Positions 1 to 7,984 of a stretch of 13,880 bases of DNA are shown piece after piece. Under the pieces are notes generated by a model that worked only from the letters and a program-made list of their open reading frames with translations, did not search any database and had not been told where the DNA came from. Made by a program: the position numbers and the translations under genes. Source of the DNA: an uncultured Bacilli bacterium (GTDB taxonomy: Bacteria; Bacillota_I; Bacilli_A; RF39; UBA660); assembly GCA_947588795.1 (NCBI GenBank), contig CANPZJ010000012.1, forward strand, positions 1 to 13,880, read 5' to 3'. Within the stretch, counting starts at the first letter, position 1. The number at the start of each line of letters is the position of its first letter.

Positions 1-455
1 TATTCATCTTTAATATCTTTATATTCGATAGTACCTTCACCTTTTAAAAACTTACCTTTATCAATATAATCTTTTAAATCTTTAACCATTTTACCTCTAG
101 CATTGGCAAATTTGTCAAAAGAAAATTTAAAACCATTTTCGTTCTTTGGATTATGACTAGCCGTAATCATAATGCCATATAAATCATTTACATGTCTAGC
201 ATAATAATGCATTGGGGTAGTCGTAAGACCATAATCAATAACATTAAGACCTGTTTCAAGTAATCCTTTAACTAAATTGTCATGAAGCATAGGAGATGAA
301 AGTCTATTGTCATGAGATATAACACAAGCAGTTTGATTTAAAAATTCTTGTAAATAAGAGCCATATCCTAGACCAATTTTATAAGCAACATCTTCATTTA
401 TATCATCAGGTACAATGCCTCTAATGTCATATTCTCTAAAAATTTTATCTTTCAC
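1..455 (-). CDS. Phosphoglucomutase/phosphomannomutase, N-terminal part (3' end outside the window)
   Basis: This is the first 151 codons of an alpha-D-phosphohexomutase, which moves phosphate between C1 and C6 of glucose or mannose and feeds cell-envelope sugar synthesis in the cytoplasm. The N-terminus reads FREYDIRG (residues 6-13), typical of the family. The phosphoserine loop ITASHNP is at residues 97-103, so Ser100 is the catalytic serine, followed by KNENGFK. The usual length is about 450-570 residues, so most of domains 2-4 lie beyond position 1. I chose a GTG start at 455-453 because AGAAGGGA sits a few bases upstream. The nearer-looking ATG at 480 is out of frame and soon meets a stop, and in-frame TGA closes the frame just upstream. 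Glucose versus mannose preference cannot be decided from this fragment. The gene is divergent from the surface-protein gene. Confidence 0.93.
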   Translation of the reverse strand, partial: MKDKIFREYDIRGIVPDDINEDVAYKIGLGYGSYLQEFLNQTACVISHDNRLSSPMLHDNLVKGLLETGLNVIDYGLTTTPMHYYARHVNDLYGIMITASHNPKNENGFKFSFDKFANARGKMVKDLKDYIDKGKFLKGEGTIEYKDIKDE

Positions 456-480
456 TAATAATCCCTTCTTTATTATTCAT

Positions 481-489
481 ATAATATCA
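481..489 (-). promoter_or_regulatory. Extended -10 promoter of the phosphohexomutase gene
   Basis: On the minus strand the sequence reads TGATATTAT, an extended -10 (TG, one base, TATTAT at 486-481). No good -35 is present at the right distance (TTTCAT at best), which is tolerated in extended -10 promoters. Transcription would start near 474, giving a leader of about 20 bases that holds the AGAAGGGA ribosome site. This is inferred from sequence only. Confidence 0.5.
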
Positions 490-601
490 TAGAACTATAA
501 AAAATGAAATATAGTAAATGCTTTAATTTAACTTTGGTAAATAATATATCAAGGTAATTTTGTAAAATCTAGTTAAGTATTCATTATTTTACACATTTAT
601 A

Positions 602-630
602 TTGCAATTCTTTACTTATTGATGTATAAT
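602..630 (+). promoter_or_regulatory. Sigma-A type promoter of the surface-protein gene
   Basis: TTGCAA (602-607) and TATAAT (625-630) are separated by 17 bases, a near-consensus vegetative promoter. The start would be near 637, with a short leader carrying the strong ribosome site AAGGAGGGG before the ATG at 660. The 204-base region 456-659 is the shared divergent control region. Apart from the two promoters I see no clear operator in it. Confidence 0.7.
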
Positions 631-659
631 TTATTTACAAATAAAAAGGAGGGGTTTAT

Positions 660-3600
660 ATGCAAAAATTAAAGAAATTAATTTATTCTTTTTGCTTTGT
701 GTGTATACTATTTGGTTTATTTTTAAGTGTTAATATTTATTATAAAAATTTTGATAATAAAAATCATAATATTTTTAGCTTGGCAACATTGCCATATGAT
801 AAAAGTACTCATATTTATTTATCAGACTTAGAGTATCGAGACGATTCTATAGTGGAACCTGGTTATTACATAAGAAAAGATAAAAATGGTGAAGGTGGAC
901 TTATTTCTGTTAATACAGATGATGGTAAAAAGACTTTTATTAAAGGTGTAGCAGCTTGGGCAACATCTGATGTAATTTATGATTTAACTGATTTAGATTA
1001 TGATTATTTTGTGTCTTATGTTGGGGTTGATTCAACTCAAACAAGTGACTATTACAATAGTGGTGTTAGATTTACTATTTATACATCTGTAAATGGTAAA
1101 GATTGGGATACAGTTTATACATCTGGTATTAAAAAGGGTAAAGATAATGCTGATAAAGTAACAATTGATTTAAAAAAAGATGGTATAAAAGCTAATTATT
1201 TAAGATTATATGCTTATGAAAATGGTGATTCTTGGTATAGTCAATGGCATGATGATGCCGTTTATGCTGATGCTAAATTAATAAAAAAAGATTATGAAGA
1301 TAAATTTGTTACATCAGATATTATTAAAACTATTACTGGTTATGATGAAGAATTAAATAGTTATAAAGAAGAAATAAAAAGTGGTAATTTTACTAATTTA
1401 GATAAATATGAAACGACATTACTTAAAAAAGAATTTGTTAAAAGAGCAGATTATGATATTTTACAAGCTTTAATTAATTATAGTAAAGATTATGAGAATA
1501 TCATTAAGTGGTTATTTAGTGATGAAGAAGCTTTAGAATTATACATTTTAGGTGGAGAAGCTGATGGTAATTATGGTACTAGTTTGAAAGTATTAAATGA
1601 ATTATATACTAAGTATCATACTGATTGGGATGATTCAGAAAACGGTAAATTATATAAAGAAATGGCAATAACTTTATCATTAACTCATTCAACTAGTGTT
1701 GGTTTATGGGTAAGTGGAGCACCCGAAGATCCAGATGATCCAAATGGTTCTAATGCTGTAGATAGATATCAAATTTATAAAGATTTATATTTAAATAATA
1801 GATTAGATAATAATATCTTTAAAGTTTTAACAGTGGAAGAAATGCGTTATGTCATGAATAATATTATTGATGATGAAGAAATTAAATGGTTAAATGATTA
1901 TACAAATAAAAATGATAAAGATAAAGTTGGCACCAAAACATTATCACAACCAAATTTAGCTAAGAATCCATATACATATATAAATTATACCTTTGGTTAT
2001 GATTATAATAAAGATCAATATTATGATGAAGCCCAAAAAGATTATTGGAATGCTAAAGTTCATAATAATTCGGAAAATTTAGTAAGTTATGGTTTTAAAA
2101 ATTATAATCTTACTTATAAAACAGGGTATCCAAAATTATGGATAGTCTTTGAAGAAGGCTCAGTTTGTGGTGGTTTATCAAAAACTGGTTCGAATATCCA
2201 AGGTGTTTATGGTATACCTTCATCTGTAATATCACAACCTGGTCATGCTGCTTACATTTATATGTATAAAAATGACAAAGGTGAAAAATTATGGACAATG
2301 TATAACGATGTTTCTGGTTGGGGTCAATCAGGTAAAACGGAAAAATTATCGGTAAGAATGCCAAATGGTTGGGGTAGTGGCAGTTATGCTGGCAGTTATC
2401 CTGCTACTTATATTCTTTTAAGTCAATCCGCTTTAAATAAATATGACACTTACAAAAAAGCGGAAGAAATAATGATGACTACAGATTTCTTTCTAAATGA
2501 TTATGAAACTTTAAAGACAATTTATAATAAAGCAATAGAAGTAGAACCAATTAATTTAGATGCTTATCTTGGTTTAATTGATACTTATAATAAAATAAAT
2601 GATAGTTATAAGGAAAGAAATGCTAGTGATGAAGAATTTCAAGCATTATATTTAGAATATAAAGCATTAGCGGAAAAAATAATGAAAAACTTAAAATATT
2701 ATCCATTACCAATGAATGATTTAATAAAATTAATTATAAATAATGTTGATAGTAATTACATAACAACTGATATAACCAATCAAAGAAAAGCTTTATTAAC
2801 TAAGCTTAAAGATTTAGAGGAAAGCAACGCAGAAGGTTACACTCAAGTTCAAGCAGTTAGACAAGTTGCAACTTACCTATTACAAGAAAACAATTCTTTA
2901 GCTGAATTCTCATTTGAAAATAAAACTATTACTTTGGATGGAAATCTTTTAACTAATCCAGTATGGAAATATAGTGTTGACAGTAATAATTTTAGTAAAG
3001 AAGTATCTGGACTTACTTATACACTTTCAGATGAAGAAGTAGATAAAATTCATGAAGAAACTGAAATATTAATTAAAATTATGGGTAAAAATGATGTTAT
3101 TTATGAAATACCTATTGAAAAGCCAATTATTCCACCAGAATTAAATTATAATGATATTGATAATACTATTAATACAGAAGTAAGCGGTAAAGGTTATAGT
3201 GCTGATGCCTTAGAATATCGTCTTGAAGGTAATACTGCTTGGCAAAAATTAAGTGATGGTTATGATTTTTCTGGTAATAAAAATGTGGAAATTAGAATTG
3301 GTCGTCACGAAGAATTTGTAGCTAGTGATTCAGTAATATTCAACTTTACCGCTATTGGTGAAAGTGATAAATATTTATATGTTACTGATTTAGGCATTAA
3401 AGATTTCTCTTCAGAGTATTACGGAACTGAAGATAATAGGGCCAAAAATGCCTTAGATAATGATAATGATACTATATGGCATACAAGTTGGGATGGTTCT
3501 GATCATGATCGCTATATTACTTTAGAAGTAAAAGGAGATCCGGTTTATGTAACAGCTTTAGAATATGTTCCAAGACAAGGAGCAACTAATGGAATAGTTA

Positions 3601-4475
3601 CTAAAGCAGAAGTTTTAACAAGTATGGATGGAATTAATTATACTAAAGTAGAAACAACAACTAACTTAGAATGGGATGCTAATAATAGAAGTAAATATGC
3701 AGTATTTACTGAACCGGTTAAAGCTAAATATGTTAGATTAAAAGCTTTAGAAAATGCTGGTGATGGACGTTCATTTATGAGTGCAGCTGAAATTAGATTA
3801 TTTGAAGATTCCACTGCTAGAGTTATGCCAACTGCAGAAATAGAATATAGTCCAAAAACTACAACTACTGGTAGTGTAGTAGCTAAATTAGTTAATAGAA
3901 ATAAAGATTTTACAATCACAAGCGAAGGTGGAGATACACATACCTTTACTAAGAATGGTTCATTTACTTTTGAATTTAAAGATGAATATGGTAATAAGGG
4001 AAGTGCTACAGCTACAGTTACTTGGATAAAAGAAGAAAGCAACAATAATAGTAGTAATACTAATACTAACAGTAATACAAATAATAATAGTAATAATGAA
4101 TCTAATGACGTAAATACAAATTCAAGTACAACTACTAATACAAGTAATAATAGTAAAACAACAAATACAACAACAAGTACAACAACAAGTACAACAAATA
4201 AAACTACTAATAAAAATAATAGTAGTTCAAATAATAGTGATAGCGATACAACAATAGATGAAAATGTAGTAGAAGAAAATAATGAATCAACAAATAATAA
4301 TACGGAAACTAATGATAAGCAAAATGTAACTACTAATCAAGATCTTAATGAAAGTAGTAATACAACTGAAAGTAATAATAATTGGATTAGAAATACAATT
4401 ATCATAGTAGTAGGTATAGGTATTTTAGGAGCTTCTATATTTGCAATTAAGTCATTCTATAATAATCGTTATTAA
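660..4475 (+). CDS. Large membrane-anchored surface protein with NPCBM-like, possible transglutaminase-like, F5/8 type C and Ig-like domains
   Basis: A 1271-residue exported protein. Residues 1-28 form a signal or signal-anchor sequence (KLKK, then a hydrophobic stretch). Residues 50-210 look like an NPCBM/NEW2 sugar-binding module (FIKGVAAWA, VGVD, ending ADAKL). In the middle, Cys503 (VCGGLSK), His529 (QPGHAAY) and Asn549-Asp550 (YNDVSGW) are spaced like a transglutaminase-like Cys-His-Asp centre. Residues 613-650 resemble a TPR helix pair (KAIEVEP...). Residues 904-1050 are a good F5/8 type C/CBM32 match (NALDNDNDTIWHTSW, YVRLKAL, SAAEIRLF). Residues 1053-1125 are Ig-like (FTFEFKDEYGNKG). 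Residues 1128-1240 are a Ser/Thr/Asn linker, and 1246-1265 are a membrane helix with a short basic tail and no LPXTG motif. Glycan binding is a confident inference from the domains. Enzyme activity is only a hypothesis. The ATG follows a strong AAGGAGGGG site. Confidence 0.88.
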   Translation: MQKLKKLIYSFCFVCILFGLFLSVNIYYKNFDNKNHNIFSLATLPYDKSTHIYLSDLEYRDDSIVEPGYYIRKDKNGEGGLISVNTDDGKKTFIKGVAAWATSDVIYDLTDLDYDYFVSYVGVDSTQTSDYYNSGVRFTIYTSVNGKDWDTVYTSGIKKGKDNADKVTIDLKKDGIKANYLRLYAYENGDSWYSQWHDDAVYADAKLIKKDYEDKFVTSDIIKTITGYDEELNSYKEEIKSGNFTNLDKYETTLLKKEFVKRADYDILQALINYSKDYENIIKWLFSDEEALELYILGGEADGNYGTSLKVLNELYTKYHTDWDDSENGKLYKEMAITLSLTHSTSVGLWVSGAPEDPDDPNGSNAVDRYQIYKDLYLNNRLDNNIFKVLTVEEMRYVMNNIIDDEEIKWLNDYTNKNDKDKVGTKTLSQPNLAKNPYTYINYTFGYDYNKDQYYDEAQKDYWNAKVHNNSENLVSYGFKNYNLTYKTGYPKLWIVFEEGSVCGGLSKTGSNIQGVYGIPSSVISQPGHAAYIYMYKNDKGEKLWTMYNDVSGWGQSGKTEKLSVRMPNGWGSGSYAGSYPATYILLSQSALNKYDTYKKAEEIMMTTDFFLNDYETLKTIYNKAIEVEPINLDAYLGLIDTYNKINDSYKERNASDEEFQALYLEYKALAEKIMKNLKYYPLPMNDLIKLIINNVDSNYITTDITNQRKALLTKLKDLEESNAEGYTQVQAVRQVATYLLQENNSLAEFSFENKTITLDGNLLTNPVWKYSVDSNNFSKEVSGLTYTLSDEEVDKIHEETEILIKIMGKNDVIYEIPIEKPIIPPELNYNDIDNTINTEVSGKGYSADALEYRLEGNTAWQKLSDGYDFSGNKNVEIRIGRHEEFVASDSVIFNFTAIGESDKYLYVTDLGIKDFSSEYYGTEDNRAKNALDNDNDTIWHTSWDGSDHDRYITLEVKGDPVYVTALEYVPRQGATNGIVTKAEVLTSMDGINYTKVETTTNLEWDANNRSKYAVFTEPVKAKYVRLKALENAGDGRSFMSAAEIRLFEDSTARVMPTAEIEYSPKTTTTGSVVAKLVNRNKDFTITSEGGDTHTFTKNGSFTFEFKDEYGNKGSATATVTWIKEESNNNSSNTNTNSNTNNNSNNESNDVNTNSSTTTNTSNNSKTTNTTTSTTTSTTNKTTNKNNSSSNNSDSDTTIDENVVEENNESTNNNTETNDKQNVTTNQDLNESSNTTESNNNWIRNTIIIVVGIGILGASIFAIKSFYNNRY
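4041..4380 (+). repeat. Low-complexity Ser/Thr/Asn codon tract (stalk) with a 12-bp tandem repeat
   Basis: The coding sequence is dominated by AAT, AGT, ACA and ACT codons and gives an Asn/Ser/Thr stalk that probably lifts the binding domains off the membrane. Within it TACAACAACAAG is repeated head to tail (4166-4177, 4178-4189, partial 4190-4197), encoding a TTTS-type peptide repeat. The unit is a multiple of three, so slippage would change stalk length without breaking the frame. Confidence 0.8.
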
Positions 4476-4484
4476 AAGATTTGT

Positions 4485-4513
4485 TTGACTTATAAATAAA
4501 TTTTGCATATAAT
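4485..4513 (+). promoter_or_regulatory. Strong promoter of the ileS T-box transcript
   Basis: TTGACT (4485-4490) and TATAAT (4508-4513) are exactly 17 bases apart, close to the sigma-A consensus. It lies right after the stop codon of the surface-protein gene, with no separate terminator between them. The RNA would start near 4520, just upstream of T-box stem I. Confidence 0.8.
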
Positions 4514-4519
4514 TAGTAA

Positions 4520-4743
4520 TGTAATTTAAAAACGGAGCAAGACGCGTAAATTAAACTTATTTTCAAAGAGAGTTAGTGGTAGGTGTAAACTAATAAAAGA
4601 TGTTTAATTTATATCACTTGTTAGTTGGTTATTGGAAAGTTTAGTATAATAACCCGTCGATGGCGTTAACAAATGAAGATGATAAAATTCATAAATTAAG
4701 GTGGTACCACGGTAATGCGTCCTTATGTTTATGAATTTTTTTT
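4520..4743 (+). promoter_or_regulatory. Isoleucine T-box leader (tRNA-sensing riboswitch) of ileS
   Basis: The T-box sequence AAGGTGGTACCACGG is at 4698-4712. Its TGGT (4702-4705) can pair with the ACCA end of uncharged tRNA-Ile. Stem I is built from AAATTAAAC pairing with GTTTAATTT. Beyond these the specifier loop contains ATC followed by A (4613-4615), an Ile codon, and a basal helix GCAAG/CTTGT. The distal arm TTAGT/ACTAA (4573-4593) carries the GGTAGGTG loop. A 7-bp helix GGTTATT/AATAACC fits stem III. Family knowledge: uncharged tRNA-Ile binding favours the antiterminator and switches ileS on when isoleucine charging falls. The specifier, the T-box and the downstream gene all agree on Ile. 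Confidence 0.93.
4686..4743 (+). terminator. T-box regulatory terminator
   Basis: The arm at 4686-4701 (AATTCATAAATTAAGG) pairs almost fully with 4721-4737 (CCTTATGTTTATGAATT) and runs into eight T residues (4736-4743). The 5' arm shares bases with the T-box sequence, so terminator and antiterminator exclude each other. An ATG at 4725 inside the 3' arm is in frame with ileS but is part of this hairpin, not the start codon. Confidence 0.88.
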
Positions 4744-4760
4744 ATAGGAAGGTTGAGTTT

Positions 4761-7700
4761 ATGAGAAAATTTGAAAGTTTAGATACCAGAGATGTATCAG
4801 TAGTTGAAAATGATATTTTAGAAAGATGGTTAAAAGATAAAATATTAGATAAATGTATCCTTAATAGAGAAGACAAACCTTATTGGGTATTTTATGATGG
4901 ACCAGCTACTGCTAATGGTATGCCAGGACTTCATCATATGGTAGCTAAATTTCTAAAAGATAGTTTTTGTAAGTATAAAACTATGCAAGGTTATAAAGTT
5001 TTAAGAAAAGTTGGTTGGGATACCCATGGTCTTCCCGTTGAAGTTCAAGTTGAAAAGAAGTTAGGTTTTTCATCTAAATCTGATATTGAAAAATATGGTA
5101 TTAAAGAATTTAATGAAGAATGTAGAAAAGCGGTTTGGGAAAATGAAAAAGCATTTTGTGATTTAACTAATAAAATGGGTCAATTTATTGATCTTGAGAA
5201 TCGTTATATTACTTATGACAATAATTATATTGAAACTGAATGGTGGATTTTAAAGAAATTCTTTGATGAAGGATTATTCTATGAAGGTAGTAAAATACTT
5301 CCTTATTGTCCTCGATGTGGAACAGGGCTTGCTTCCCACGAAGTTGCGCAAGGTTATAAAGAAGTATCAGTTGATACCGTAATTGTCCCAATGAAGAAAA
5401 AGGACGATGATGTTTACTTTTTAGTTTGGACAACAACACCTTGGACCTTACTTGCTAATGTAGCAATTTGTGTTAATCCAAATGAAAAATATATTAAAGT
5501 TGAATCAATGGGTTATAAATTTATTATTGCCAAGGCTCTTGCAAATAAAGTTTTAGGTGATGATTATAAAGTATTAGATGAATATCTAGGTAAAGATTTA
5601 GAAAATATTGAATATGAACAATTAATTCCAGAACTTAAAGTAAATAAAAAAGCCTTCTTTGTTACATGTGATACTTATGTAACAATGGAAGATGGTACTG
5701 GTATAGTTCATATTGCACCTGCCTTTGGTGCTGATGATGCCGTAGTTGGTAAAAATTATAATTTACCTTATCTAAATCCAGTTGGCGAAGATGGTTGTTA
5801 CACTGAAGGCCCTTGGAAAGGGATGCTCGTATTTGATGCCGATAAAGAGGTTATCAAATATTTAAAAGAAAATGATAAATTATTTAAAAAGCAAAGAATG
5901 GTCCATAACTATCCACATTGCTGGCGTTGTAAAAGTCCGCTTTTATATTATTCTAAACCATCATTTTATTTAGAAATTACGAAGTTAAAGAATAAAATTG
6001 TCGAAAATAATAAAAAAGTTAATTGGTATCCATCATTTGTTGGTGAAAAAAGATTTGGTAATTGGCTTGAAAATTTAAATGACTGGGCAATATCTAGAAG
6101 TCGTTATTGGGGAACACCACTTCCTTTATGGCGTTGTTCTTGTGGTCATGATGAAATGATTGGTTCAAGAGAAGAATTAGTTGAAAAATCTATTGAAAAA
6201 ATTGATGAAACGATTGATTTACATCGTCCTTATGTTGATGATGTTCATATTAAATGTCCAAAATGTGGTAAAGAGATGAGTAGGGTTAAAGATGTCATCG
6301 ATTGTTGGTTTGACTCAGGAGCTATGCCTTTTGCCCAATATCATTATCCATTTGAGAATATGGATTTGTGGGAGAAGCAATTTCCAGCTGACTTTATCTG
6401 TGAAGGTATCGATCAAACTAGAGGCTGGTTCTATTCACTTTTAGTTATTGCTACATTTGTTAAAGGTGTATCACCATATAAAAATGTTTTAGTAAATGAA
6501 TTATTACTTGATAAAAATGGTCAAAAAATGCATAAGAGTAAAGGTAATGCGATTGAGCCATTTACTATTATGAGGCAATATGGTGCTGATACAGTAAGAT
6601 GGTATCTTCCTTATGTATCTCCAGTATGGACACCACTTAAGTTTGATGAAGATGGTTTAAAAGAAGTATATTCTAAATTCTTTAACCCTTTAAAGAATAC
6701 TTATAATTTCTTCTCAATGTATGCTACCACTGATGGTATTGATATTGATAATTGTAATATCGAAGTAAGTAAAAGAGAAGAAATAGATAAATGGTTATTA
6801 TCAAGATATAATTCTTTGTTAAAAGTAGTTACTGAAGGCTATGAAGAATATGATTTAAATAAAGTAGTTAGAAATATTACTAATTTTGTATCAGATGATT
6901 TATCTAACTGGTATATAAGACGTTGTCGTAATCGTTTCTGGGGAAGTACTTTAGATGATTCTAAAAAGGCAGTTTATATAACAACTTATGAAGTACTAGT
7001 CGGTTTATCTAAAATAATTGCACCAATAGTCCCATTTATTAGTGAAGAAATTTATACTAAGTTAACTGGTGAATATTCAGTTCATCTAGCAGATTTTCCA
7101 AAATATGATGAAACATTAATTGATGATGCATTAGAAGAAAAAATGGATTATGTTAGAAACTTAATATCTTTAGGCAGAAATGTAAGAGAAGAAGCAAAAA
7201 TAAAGGTAAGAACACCATTAGAAGAAGCAATTATTGAAACAAGTATCTATGATAAAATAACTGATTTAGTTCCATTAATCAAAGAAGAATTAAATGTTAA
7301 AGAGATAAAAAACGAAAAAGATTTAAATAAATATATGAATATAACTCTAAAACCAAATTATAAAGAAGTAGGTAAATTATTTGGATCTAAAATTAAAGAT
7401 TATGAAGCATTCTTAAATACTCTAACATTAGATGATTTAAATAAAGGAAATGTTAAGTTTGATGATACTTTAATTACTAAAGATATGTATGAAATAAAAA
7501 TTTCTTCTAAAGAAGGATTTAATGTTGGCGTTTTAGCTAATTTGTTTATTATTTTAAATACTACTTTAAATGATAATTTAATTAATGAAGGGCACGCAAG
7601 AGAATTTATTTCTAAAATTCAAAATATGCGTAAGACTAATGGTTATGATGTTAGTGATCGCATTAAAATTTATTATAGTAGCAAAGATTTTGAACCTATT

Positions 7701-7826
7701 ATGAATGAATTTAGTGATTATATTAAACATGAAACATTAGCAGTAGATATTATCCCAAAAGATTTAGACAAAGAAGAAATAAATGTTAATGGTATTAAAG
7801 TATTAGTGACAATCGAAAAAGCATAA
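4761..7826 (+). CDS. ileS: Isoleucyl-tRNA synthetase, IleRS2 (eukaryote-like) type
   Basis: A 1021-residue class I synthetase that attaches isoleucine to tRNA-Ile in the cytoplasm. The signature motif at residues 56-59 reads GLHH (in NGMPGLHHMVA), not the usual HxGH. Other landmarks are GWDTHGLPVE, zinc-type CPRC (183-186), the editing-domain segments TTTPWTL and GTGIVHIAP (312-320), NDWAISRSRYWGTPLP (441 onward), CSC/CPKC cysteines (459-461, 499-502), WFDSGAMPFAQYHYP, IDQTRGWFYS and KMHKS (589-593). The words around RYWGTPLP and GAMPFAQ, and the C-terminal domain, mark the IleRS2 branch rather than IleRS1. That branch is known for natural tolerance of mupirocin. I start at 4761 because AGGAAGG lies just upstream. 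A start 36 bases earlier would fall inside the leader terminator. Expression is set by the T-box leader. Confidence 0.97.
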   Translation: MRKFESLDTRDVSVVENDILERWLKDKILDKCILNREDKPYWVFYDGPATANGMPGLHHMVAKFLKDSFCKYKTMQGYKVLRKVGWDTHGLPVEVQVEKKLGFSSKSDIEKYGIKEFNEECRKAVWENEKAFCDLTNKMGQFIDLENRYITYDNNYIETEWWILKKFFDEGLFYEGSKILPYCPRCGTGLASHEVAQGYKEVSVDTVIVPMKKKDDDVYFLVWTTTPWTLLANVAICVNPNEKYIKVESMGYKFIIAKALANKVLGDDYKVLDEYLGKDLENIEYEQLIPELKVNKKAFFVTCDTYVTMEDGTGIVHIAPAFGADDAVVGKNYNLPYLNPVGEDGCYTEGPWKGMLVFDADKEVIKYLKENDKLFKKQRMVHNYPHCWRCKSPLLYYSKPSFYLEITKLKNKIVENNKKVNWYPSFVGEKRFGNWLENLNDWAISRSRYWGTPLPLWRCSCGHDEMIGSREELVEKSIEKIDETIDLHRPYVDDVHIKCPKCGKEMSRVKDVIDCWFDSGAMPFAQYHYPFENMDLWEKQFPADFICEGIDQTRGWFYSLLVIATFVKGVSPYKNVLVNELLLDKNGQKMHKSKGNAIEPFTIMRQYGADTVRWYLPYVSPVWTPLKFDEDGLKEVYSKFFNPLKNTYNFFSMYATTDGIDIDNCNIEVSKREEIDKWLLSRYNSLLKVVTEGYEEYDLNKVVRNITNFVSDDLSNWYIRRCRNRFWGSTLDDSKKAVYITTYEVLVGLSKIIAPIVPFISEEIYTKLTGEYSVHLADFPKYDETLIDDALEEKMDYVRNLISLGRNVREEAKIKVRTPLEEAIIETSIYDKITDLVPLIKEELNVKEIKNEKDLNKYMNITLKPNYKEVGKLFGSKIKDYEAFLNTLTLDDLNKGNVKFDDTLITKDMYEIKISSKEGFNVGVLANLFIILNTTLNDNLINEGHAREFISKIQNMRKTNGYDVSDRIKIYYSSKDFEPIMNEFSDYIKHETLAVDIIPKDLDKEEINVNGIKVLVTIEKA

Positions 7827-7829
7827 CTT

Positions 7830-7864
7830 AAAAAATGGTAAAGTTTATTCTTTATCATTTTTTT
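7830..7864 (+). terminator. Rho-independent terminator of ileS
   Basis: AAAAAATGGTAAAG (7830-7843) pairs with CTTTATCATTTTTT (7850-7863) around a six-base loop, with one G-T wobble. The right arm ends in a run of T. It begins three bases after the ileS stop codon. The stem is A/T-rich, so it may be leaky. Confidence 0.75.
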
Positions 7865-7868
7865 GAAC

Positions 7869-7887
7869 TGTCGCAAAATATGCGACA
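7869..7887. repeat. 19-bp palindrome, copy 1
   Basis: TGTCGCAAAATATGCGACA has perfect 7-base arms around five bases and is preceded by GAAC. It is closely related to the palindrome at 7966-7984. It could be a site for a dimeric DNA-binding protein or a hairpin in RNA that reads past the ileS terminator. There is no T-run after it, so it is not a terminator. Confidence 0.8.
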
Positions 7888-7965
7888 ATTGGATTAGTAT
7901 GCTCGTTTTTTTAACATACTGCTAAATTCGGATATTTTTGAATTTATTTTTCTTTTAATGCGAAC

Positions 7966-7984
7966 TGTTGCAAATTTTGCAACA
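7966..7984. repeat. 19-bp palindrome, copy 2
   Basis: TGTTGCAAATTTTGCAACA is symmetric over nine bases on each side of a central base and is preceded by GAAC, as in copy 1. Relative to copy 1 the fourth base changes from C to T and its partner from G to A, so pairing is kept. It lies 108 bases upstream of the fmt start codon. The rest of the 7827-8092 gap shows only weak stems (AGTATG/CATACT near 7896-7920; AATTC/GAATT near 7925-7943) and no supported gene. Confidence 0.8.

Noticed and set aside
540..570. GGTAA direct repeats in the divergent promoter region as an operator
   Set aside because: The motif is too short and too common in such A/T-rich DNA to support a call.
2110..2364. 84-codon open frame on the minus strand
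   Set aside because: It lies wholly inside the surface-protein gene, has no ribosome site and no recognisable domain; it is a shadow frame.
3638..4045. 135-codon open frame on the minus strand
   Set aside because: It is antisense to the F5/8 type C and Ig-like coding region. Its Leu/Ser/Val-rich composition is what complementing Asn/Ser/Thr/Lys codons yields.
4725..4760. Upstream ATG giving a 12-residue longer IleRS
   Set aside because: It lies within the T-box terminator arm and T-run and lacks a ribosome site, whereas AGGAAGG fits the ATG at 4761.
5209..5439. 76-codon open frame on the minus strand
   Set aside because: It is antisense inside ileS in a highly conserved part of that gene, with no translation signals.
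7836..7898. 20-codon open frame in the ileS-fmt gap
   Set aside because: It starts inside the terminator hairpin, has no ribosome site and runs through a palindrome; it is most likely chance.
7869..7984. CRISPR array or mobile-element ends from the paired palindromes
   Set aside because: There are only two copies, with an irregular 78-base interval, no transposase and no target duplication visible.
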